A stretch of 17,374 nucleotides of DNA from an uncultured Azohydromonas sp. (GTDB taxonomy: Bacteria; Pseudomonadota; Gammaproteobacteria; Burkholderiales; Burkholderiaceae_C), in assembly GCF_937926365.1 (NCBI RefSeq), contig NZ_CALAOH010000026.1, positions 1-17,374 of the forward strand, given 5' to 3'. Below, in pieces: positions 12,078 through 17,374 of the stretch. The position numbers and the translations under genes were made by a program. The number at the start of each line of letters is the position of its first letter. The stretch's first letter is position 1. Under the pieces are notes generated by a model, which did no database searches, had not been told where the DNA came from, and saw only the letters and a list, made by a program, of their open reading frames with translations.

Positions 12078-14459
12078 TCAGCGGCGGAACAGGTCCAGGA
12101 TCGAGCTGCGCTCCTCCTCGGAGGCCGACGGCGCCGTGCTTTGCGGCGGCCGCTCCAGTCCCACGCCGGTGACGCCCTCGCCGTGGGCGTATTCCTCGTA
12201 GAACCACTCGCCGCCCTGGTTCACCACGCCCGGCGGCGGCTGGTACTCCTGCACCGGCACGTCGCGCAGCGCGCGGCTCATGAACTCGATCCACACCGGC
12301 AGCGCCAGGCCGCCGCCGGTTTCGCGGTCACCGAGCTTGCGCGGCTGGTCGTAGCCGATCCACACCACCGACACCAGCGAGGGCTGGAAGCCGGCGAACC
12401 AGGCGTCCATCGCGTCGTTGGTGGTGCCTGTCTTGCCGTAGAGGTCGGGACGCTTGAGCGTGGCCTGTGCCTTGGCAGCGGTGCCCGAGCGCGTGATCTC
12501 CTGCAGCAGCGTGTTCATCACGAAGGCGTTGCGCGCGTTGAGCACGCGGTTTTCCTCCGTGAGCGCCTGCGGCAGGCTGTCGTGCAGCACGCGGCCGTCG
12601 GCATCGGTGACGCGGCGGATGAGCACCGGGTTGAGCAGGTGCCCGCCGTTGGCGAACACGCCATAGGCGCTGGCCATCTGCATCGGCGTCACCGAGCCCG
12701 CGCCCAGCGCCATGGTCAGGTAGGCCGGGTGCTTCTCAGGCTCGAAGCCGAAGCGCGTGAGCCACTGCTGCGCGTTGTGCGTGCCCACGTGCTGCAGCAC
12801 GCGGATGGAAACCATGTTCTTGGACTTGGCCAGCGCGCGGCGCAGCGTCATCGGGCCGTCGAAATTGCCGTCGTAGTTCTTGGGCTCCCAGGGCTGGCTG
12901 CCCGTCGTGCCCGCGTCGAAGAACAGCGGCGCGTCGTTGACCACGGTGGCCGGCGTAAAACCCTTTTCCAGCGCCGCCGAGTAGATGAAGGGCTTGAAGC
13001 TGGAGCCCGGCTGGCGCCAGGCCTGCGTGACGTGGTTGAACTTGTTCTTGCGCCAGTCGAAGCCGCCCACCAGGGCGCGGATGGAGCCGTCGCGCGGGTC
13101 CAGCGCCACGAAGGCGCCTTCCACCTCGGGCAGTTGCGTCAGCATCCAGTTGTCCTTGGGACCCTTGACGGCGCGCACCACCGCGCCGCGGCGGATCTGC
13201 TTCTGCGCCGCGGCCTTGTCCGACAGCCCCGAGGCCACGGGCCTGAGGCCGTCGCCCGTGACCGTGATCGACTCGCCCGACTGCAGCACCGCCACCACCT
13301 TGCGCGGCGAGGCTTCGAGCACCACCGCGGCGCGCAGGTCGTCGTTGTCCGGGTGCTCGTTGAGCGCTTCGGCGATGCGCAGGTCCAGCTCCTTCGGGTC
13401 GGCGGGTAGCGTCACGTAAGCCTCGGGGCCGCGATAGACCTGGCGCCGCTCATAGTCCATGAGCCCACGGCGCAGCGCCTGGTAAGCCACCCGCTGCTCG
13501 TCGGCATCGAGCGTGAGCTGCACGTTGAAGCCGCGCGTGTAGGCCTCGTCACCGTACTGGCTGAACATGAGCTGGCGCGCGGTCTCGGCCACGTACTCGG
13601 CATGCACGGCCACGTCCGAAGGCGCGCGGTAGTGCAGCTGCTCGTGCTTGGCCTCCTCGTACTGCGCCTGCGTGATGAAGCCGTTTTCCAGCATCCGGTC
13701 GATGATGTACTGCTGGCGGATGGTGGCGCGGCGCGGGTTGGCGATGGGGTTGTAGGCCGAGGGCGCCTTGGGCAGCCCGGCCAGCATCGCGGCCTCGGCC
13801 ACGCTGACCTTGTCCAGCGTCTTGCCGAAATACGTTTCGGCCGCGGCGGCGAAGCCGTAGGCGCGCTGGCCCAGGTAGATCTGGTTCATGTACAGCTCCA
13901 GGATGCGTTCCTTGCTGAGCTGCCGCTCGATCTTGAGCGCGAGCAGGATCTCGTAGACCTTGCGCGTGAAGGTCTTCTCGCTGGAGAGGTAGAAGTTGCG
14001 CGCCACCTGCATGGTGATGGTGGAGGCGCCCTGGCTCTTGGCCTCGCCGAAGTTGGCCAGGCCGGCGCGGATCACGCCCAGGTAGTCCACGCCGCCATGC
14101 TGGTAGAAGCGCGCGTCCTCGATGGCCAGCACCGCGTCCTGCATCACCTTCGGAATCTGCGCGATGGGCATGAAGCGCCGGCGCTCCTCGCCGAACTCGC
14201 CCAGCAGCACGCCGTCGGCGGAGTAGATGCGCATGGGCAGCTTGGGCCGGTAGTCCGTCAGGCCGTCGATCTGCGGCAGCTGCGGATAGGCCACCGCCAG
14301 CGCGATGGTCACCAGCACCGCCGCCGACAGTGCCAGCGCCACCGAAACGCCCAACAACAGCATCAGCGGGCGCAGCACCCAGCGCACCACGGGATTGCGG
14401 CGCACGGGGGCGGAACGGGGATCGGGGGAAGAGGAGGGCGGACGCCCGGGTTCGGTCAT
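12078..14459 (-). CDS. mrcA: Penicillin-binding protein 1A (bifunctional class A PBP)
   Basis: A 793-residue inner-membrane peptidoglycan synthase with glycosyltransferase and transpeptidase activities. A short cytoplasmic N-terminus is followed by a membrane helix (about 29-58). The GT51 domain has catalytic Glu114 in AIEDARFYQHGG, then GASTITMQVARN (about 144-155), the KIERQLSKERILELYMN region (177-192) and YLGQRAYGFAAAAETYFGK. A PBP1A-type extra domain (about 345-445) precedes the transpeptidase, with Ser486-x-x-Lys489 (PGSSFKP), Ser546-Lys-Asn548 and Lys676-Thr-Gly678 (GKTGTTND). The C-terminus is a Glu/Ser/Pro-rich tail. The ATG at 14459 is preceded by a TATAAT box; the open frame upstream has no family character. 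It is divergent from pilM, as ponA-type genes are in many proteobacteria. Confidence 0.97.
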   Translation of the reverse strand: MTEPGRPPSSSPDPRSAPVRRNPVVRWVLRPLMLLLGVSVALALSAAVLVTIALAVAYPQLPQIDGLTDYRPKLPMRIYSADGVLLGEFGEERRRFMPIAQIPKVMQDAVLAIEDARFYQHGGVDYLGVIRAGLANFGEAKSQGASTITMQVARNFYLSSEKTFTRKVYEILLALKIERQLSKERILELYMNQIYLGQRAYGFAAAAETYFGKTLDKVSVAEAAMLAGLPKAPSAYNPIANPRRATIRQQYIIDRMLENGFITQAQYEEAKHEQLHYRAPSDVAVHAEYVAETARQLMFSQYGDEAYTRGFNVQLTLDADEQRVAYQALRRGLMDYERRQVYRGPEAYVTLPADPKELDLRIAEALNEHPDNDDLRAAVVLEASPRKVVAVLQSGESITVTGDGLRPVASGLSDKAAAQKQIRRGAVVRAVKGPKDNWMLTQLPEVEGAFVALDPRDGSIRALVGGFDWRKNKFNHVTQAWRQPGSSFKPFIYSAALEKGFTPATVVNDAPLFFDAGTTGSQPWEPKNYDGNFDGPMTLRRALAKSKNMVSIRVLQHVGTHNAQQWLTRFGFEPEKHPAYLTMALGAGSVTPMQMASAYGVFANGGHLLNPVLIRRVTDADGRVLHDSLPQALTEENRVLNARNAFVMNTLLQEITRSGTAAKAQATLKRPDLYGKTGTTNDAMDAWFAGFQPSLVSVVWIGYDQPRKLGDRETGGGLALPVWIEFMSRALRDVPVQEYQPPPGVVNQGGEWFYEEYAHGEGVTGVGLERPPQSTAPSASEEERSSILDLFRR

Positions 14460-14492
14460 GAGGCGGGCTCGGCCAGGCAGGAAAGGGGTCGA

Positions 14493-14498
14493 ATTATA
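14493..14498 (-). promoter_or_regulatory. Candidate -10 box of mrcA
   Basis: On the minus strand this is a perfect TATAAT, with its 3' end 33 nt before the mrcA ATG, giving a leader of about 27 nt. The surrounding DNA is locally AT-rich against a GC-rich background. The -35 position has no good TTGACA match. Confidence 0.5.
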
Positions 14499-14637
14499 GA
14501 AAGTGCCCCCTGCACGACCGGTTGCCGCGCCGCAATCCCGAGCCCGGCGGGGAACCCGTGAACCGGTAGCCCGGCGCCGCGCAGCCGGCATTTCCCTAGT
14601 GCCATCCTCGGAGTGCACGCATAGCATTCAGTTACTT

Positions 14638-14661
14638 ATGGATACGGCACGTTTCTCGTGA
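14638..14661 (+). CDS. Possible 7-codon leader ORF overlapping the pilM start
   Basis: ATG at 14638 opens a mini-ORF encoding MDTARFS that ends with TGA at 14659-14661. That stop overlaps the GTG start of pilM (GTGA), the standard geometry for translational coupling. No Shine-Dalgarno precedes either start, so a terminating ribosome from this ORF could be what initiates pilM. It may equally be chance; nothing but position supports it. Confidence 0.25.
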   Translation: MDTARFS

Positions 14662-15791
14662 GGTCCGAAGTACAGGCTCTGCTGCGGCGCTGGCGGCCCG
14701 GGCATGGGGTGCCGCCCCTGCTCGGCGTGGACCTGGGCAGCAGCAGCGTGCGGCTGGTGGAACTGGGCGGCAATGCCCGGCAGCCGGTGCTGGAATGCCT
14801 GGCGCGCGAGCCGCTGGACAAGGGCTGGATCAACGACGGCCAGATCGAGGACTTCGACGCCGTCACCGAGGCCGTGCGACGCGTGGTGCAGCGCAGCGGC
14901 ACGCGCACGCGCCGGGTGGCGCTGGCGTTGCCGGCCTCGGCCGTGATCACGCAGCACCTGCGCCTGCCCGCCGGGCTGTCCGAGGCGGCGCTGGAGCAGC
15001 AGGTGGCGGCCGGGGCACAGCAGCACTTGCCCTTCGCTCCGGAGGAGATGAGCCTGGACTTCTGCGTCGTGGGCGCCGGCGAGGGCGGCGTGGAAGTGCT
15101 GGCCGCAGCCTCGCGCAAGGACCGGGTCGAGGATCGCCAAGGCTTGGCCGAAGCCGCGGGGCTGGAGCCGGTACTGCTGGACGTGGAGTCGCACGCCGCC
15201 CACCGCGCGCTGGCCCGCTGCGCGGCGCTGCTGCCCGATGTGGAAGAGGGCAGCGAGGTGGATCCCCCCATCGCCCTCGGCCCGCGCGGCGCCGGTACGC
15301 CGCCGGTGGCGCTGTTCGAGATCGGCGCCTTTGCCACCACGCTGAAGCTGCTGCGCGGCGAGGATCTGCTCTACGAGCGCGATCAGGCCGTGGGCGGCGC
15401 GCAGTTCACGCGGCTGATCGCGCGCCAGCTCGGCCTGGGCTTCGACGCGGCCGAGCAGATGAAGCTGGACGGCGCGGTGCCCGATGAAGTGGCGCCGGCG
15501 CTGCAAGCGGACTTCGTGGATGGCCTGGCGCAGGAACTGGCGCGGGCGCTGCTGATCGCCTTCACCAGCGGCCCCTGCCAACAGGTGCGCTGCGTGATGC
15601 TGGCCGGCGCCACCGCCGCGCTGCCCGGCCTGGCGGTGCGCATGGGCCAGCTCACCGGCTTCGAGACCCGGGTGGCCGATCCTTTCGCGGGCATGGCGCC
15701 CGGCGCGGCGGTGCACGTGGCACGGCTGCCGCGCGAGGCACCGGGCTACCTCAAGGCTTGCGGACTGGCGCTGCGGCGCTTCCTGCCGTGA
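14658..15791 (+). CDS. pilM: Type IV pilus inner-membrane alignment protein PilM
   Basis: A 377-residue cytoplasmic actin-like protein that docks on the inner face of the type IV pilus machine by gripping the N-terminus of PilN. The first phosphate loop is visible as LLGVDLGSSSVRLVEL (21-36); later actin-like segments are RRVALALPASAV (86-97), LLDVESHAAHRAL (173-185), VALFEIGAFATTLKLL (217-232) and VMLAGATAALPGL (313-325). Length is typical. An in-frame TAG at 14622 leaves the GTG at 14658 as the only start that keeps the N-terminus, and no ribosome site precedes it. The stop overlaps the pilN ATG by one base (TGATG). First gene of pilMNOP, divergent from mrcA. Confidence 0.95.
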   Translation: MRSEVQALLRRWRPGHGVPPLLGVDLGSSSVRLVELGGNARQPVLECLAREPLDKGWINDGQIEDFDAVTEAVRRVVQRSGTRTRRVALALPASAVITQHLRLPAGLSEAALEQQVAAGAQQHLPFAPEEMSLDFCVVGAGEGGVEVLAAASRKDRVEDRQGLAEAAGLEPVLLDVESHAAHRALARCAALLPDVEEGSEVDPPIALGPRGAGTPPVALFEIGAFATTLKLLRGEDLLYERDQAVGGAQFTRLIARQLGLGFDAAEQMKLDGAVPDEVAPALQADFVDGLAQELARALLIAFTSGPCQQVRCVMLAGATAALPGLAVRMGQLTGFETRVADPFAGMAPGAAVHVARLPREAPGYLKACGLALRRFLP

Positions 15792-16480
15792 TGCTGCTCA
15801 ACCTGTTCCCCTACCGCGAGGCGCGGCGGCGCCGGCGCCGCCAGGCTTTCAGCGTCCTGCTGGCCGCGGCGGCCGGCCTGGGCCTGGTGGCGGCGCTGCT
15901 CGGTTATGCCGCGCTGCAGCGGCGCACGGCGGCGCAGGAGCGGCGCAATGAGCTGCTGTCGGCCGAGATCGCCGCGCTGGACGCGCCGCTGTTGGCCGCG
16001 GCCCGGCTGCGTGCCGAGCTCACCGTGCTGCAGGGCCGCGTGCAGGAGCTGCGAAGCCTGCAGTGGGAGCGCCGCCGCCCCGCGCAGCTGCTGGAAGCGC
16101 TGGCGCGCCACACGCCCGAAGGCGTGCAGCTCACCACGCTGCGCCAGCAGGCGGACCGCTTCACGCTGGGCGGGGTGGCGCAGGGCAGTGCCGAAGTGCA
16201 GGCGCTGGTGCGCAAGCTGTCGCAGGACACGGCGCTGCTGCAGCGGGTGGCCCTGGTGGAGATCAAGGCCGCGGCGCCGGCCGGCCGCGACGCGCGTCGG
16301 CTGTTCGATTTCACCCTGGAGTTTCAGCTGCAGCCGCTGCCGGCCACGGCGACGGCGGCTGCCACTGCCTCCGCGCCCGCGCCGTCCCAGGCCGCCAGCA
16401 GCGCTGTCCCGGGCATGGCGCCGCCCGCCCAGCCTGGCCCCACGGTGGGGCAGCCCGCGGCCATCCGCTCCGGAGCCTGA
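15791..16480 (+). CDS. pilN: Type IV pilus inner-membrane protein PilN
   Basis: A 229-residue bitopic protein of the alignment subcomplex. The N-terminal MLLNLFPYREARRRRRRQ corresponds to the INLLPHRE-type peptide that inserts into the PilM groove, here with Leu/Phe/Tyr substitutions. A membrane helix follows (about 20-42), then a coiled coil (43-95) and a ferredoxin-like domain (about 96-195) that pairs with PilO. The Pro/Ala-rich tail (195-229) is low complexity. I chose the ATG at 15791 over an upstream in-frame ATG at 15758 because it overlaps the pilM stop and places the PilM-binding peptide at the very N-terminus. The gap to pilO is 6 nt. Confidence 0.95.
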   Translation: MLLNLFPYREARRRRRRQAFSVLLAAAAGLGLVAALLGYAALQRRTAAQERRNELLSAEIAALDAPLLAAARLRAELTVLQGRVQELRSLQWERRRPAQLLEALARHTPEGVQLTTLRQQADRFTLGGVAQGSAEVQALVRKLSQDTALLQRVALVEIKAAAPAGRDARRLFDFTLEFQLQPLPATATAAATASAPAPSQAASSAVPGMAPPAQPGPTVGQPAAIRSGA

Positions 16481-16486
16481 AACCCG

Positions 16487-17143
16487 ATGAGCCTCCCGCG
16501 CCCCTCGTTCTCCACCGCTGCCCGGCTTGCCGGCGCCTTCCATGGCCTGGACTGGCGCAACCCGGCGCTGTGGCCGCCGCTGCCGCGCGGGCTGCTGTGC
16601 GCCTTGGTGGCGCTGGGCGTGGCGCTGCCCGCTTGGGGACTGCTGTCGGCCAGCGCCGGCGCCGATCTGGCCGCGGCGCGCGAGCGGGAGCCCGTTCTGC
16701 GCCGAACCTTCACGGCCAAGCTGGCGCAAGCCGCGCAGCTCGCGCCGCTGCAGCGACGCCGCCAGGAGCTGCAGGACCTTTCCGCCGACCTGGAGCACCG
16801 CCTGCCGCCGCCGGGCCAGCTCGAAACGCTGCTGTCCGCGCTGCACCAGGCGGCCCAGCGCCACGGGCTGCAAGTGGAGCTGATCCGCCCCGAGCCGGCG
16901 CAGACCCGGGCCCACCTGGCCGAGGTACCGATCGCGCTGCGGCTCTCGGGCCGCTTCCACGCCCTGGGTGCCTTTGCCGCCGACGTGGCGGCGCTGGAGA
17001 CGCCCGTGACGCTGCAAGCGCTGCAGCTCGGTGCCGGCAGCCGCGAGGCGACGACGACGCTCGAAGCGTCGGCGCGGGCCTGGCACCGGCGGGACCCCGC
17101 CGAGGCGCTGCGCCCGGCCGCGACGCCAGGGGCGACGCCATGA
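16487..17143 (+). CDS. pilO: Type IV pilus inner-membrane protein PilO
   Basis: A 218-residue bitopic protein that forms heterodimers with PilN and binds PilP. The cytoplasmic N-terminus includes LDWRNPALWPPLPR just before the membrane helix (about 35-56); similar segments lie there in betaproteobacterial PilO. A coiled coil (about 58-110, rich in Arg, Glu, Gln and Leu, ending DLEHRLPPPGQLETLL) and a ferredoxin-like domain (about 112-195, with VPIALRLSGRFHALGAFAADVA) follow, then an Ala/Pro/Arg-rich end. The topology parallels GspM in the T2SS cluster at the other end of the window. It overlaps pilP by 4 nt (ATGA). Confidence 0.95.
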   Translation: MSLPRPSFSTAARLAGAFHGLDWRNPALWPPLPRGLLCALVALGVALPAWGLLSASAGADLAAAREREPVLRRTFTAKLAQAAQLAPLQRRRQELQDLSADLEHRLPPPGQLETLLSALHQAAQRHGLQVELIRPEPAQTRAHLAEVPIALRLSGRFHALGAFAADVAALETPVTLQALQLGAGSREATTTLEASARAWHRRDPAEALRPAATPGATP

Positions 17144-17374
17144 CGCCGCGGCGCCCGGCCGTCGTCCTCCTGCTCCCGGTGCTGCTGGCCGGCTGCGGCG
17201 ACGACCCGCGGGACCTGCGCGACTGGATCGCCCGCGAGCGCCAGGCCGCGGTGGCGCCCGCGCTGCCGCCCTGGTCCGCGGCCGAGGCGCCACCGCCCTT
17301 GCCCTATCGGGGCCACGAGGCGCCGGACCCCTTCGACCCGCAGCGGCTGGCTCCGGCGCCCGTGCCGGTGCCGC
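17140..17374 (+). CDS. pilP: Type IV pilus lipoprotein PilP (partial, 3' end outside)
   Basis: The first 78 residues of a lipoprotein that links PilN/PilO to the PilQ secretin. The signal is MTPRRPAVVLLLPVLLAGCG, with lipobox LAGC and lipidated Cys19. It is followed by DDPRDLRDWIARERQ, the Asp/Leu/Trp pattern that opens mature PilP proteins, and a Pro-rich linker (ALPPWSAAEAPPPLPYRGHEAPDPFDPQRL) with the DPFxP-like element seen before the PilP beta domain. The start overlaps the pilO stop by 4 nt. The gene is cut by the window end; by family convention pilQ should follow. Confidence 0.93.
   Translation, partial: MTPRRPAVVLLLPVLLAGCGDDPRDLRDWIARERQAAVAPALPPWSAAEAPPPLPYRGHEAPDPFDPQRLAPAPVPVP

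Noticed and set aside
12003..13409. A 468-residue plus-strand open frame opposite mrcA
   Set aside because: Its Arg/His/Val-rich composition is typical of an antisense shadow. The minus strand has every class A PBP motif in order.
15746..17293. A 515-residue minus-strand open frame opposite pilN-pilP
   Set aside because: Low-complexity Arg/Gly/Gln sequence, the shadow of pilN, pilO and pilP, which are supported by topology, motifs and overlapping starts.

Overview
The window is GC-rich chromosomal DNA from a Gram-negative bacterium, most likely a betaproteobacterium of the order Burkholderiales and plausibly the family Comamonadaceae. This rests on the gene content and order: a type II secretion (T2SS) pseudopilin operon, an Omp32-like trimeric porin, a YhfA-type OsmC protein, Coq7, and the lptM-lysA / cyaY / mrcA / pilMNOP neighbourhood typical of that group. 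I see no insertion sequence, prophage, CRISPR array, tRNA or rRNA. The window reads as core genome rather than an accessory island.

Layout. Positions 39-4849, minus strand: gspG-H-I-J-K-L-M, which encode the T2SS pseudopilus and the GspL/GspM inner-membrane platform. Plus-strand gspC diverges from gspG at 4891. Positions 5614-7182, minus strand: ilvA (threonine deaminase). Positions 7183-7526 hold no protein gene but contain a complete-looking small-RNA unit on the minus strand: a -35/-10 pair, about 105 nt of structured RNA with repeated anti-Shine-Dalgarno CCUCC motifs, and a strong terminator. Next come an OsmC-family gene (+), coq7 (-), and a porin (+) with its own terminator. Positions 10127-11601, minus strand: lptM-lysA. 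The frataxin gene cyaY (+) diverges from lptM across only 21 bp. mrcA (-, penicillin-binding protein 1A) faces cyaY, with hairpins between them. The type IV pilus alignment operon pilM-N-O-P (+) diverges from mrcA and runs off the right edge inside pilP.

Function. Most genes serve the envelope. GspC-M and PilM-P are two related trans-envelope machines, in which GspL corresponds roughly to PilM plus PilN and GspM to PilO. PBP1A builds the peptidoglycan they cross, LptM assists LPS transporter assembly, and the porin gives outer-membrane permeability. IlvA and LysA make isoleucine and lysine (LysA consumes meso-diaminopimelate, a wall precursor). Coq7 makes ubiquinone and CyaY serves iron-sulfur and iron metabolism.

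The most notable items are the candidate anti-Shine-Dalgarno small RNA at 7283-7387, a GspC without a PDZ domain that ends in a Gln/Glu/Pro/Val repeat tail, two divergent promoters whose -10 box lies exactly 6 nt from the start codon (gspC and lptM, suggesting leaderless mRNAs), and a 7-codon mini-ORF whose stop overlaps the GTG start of pilM.
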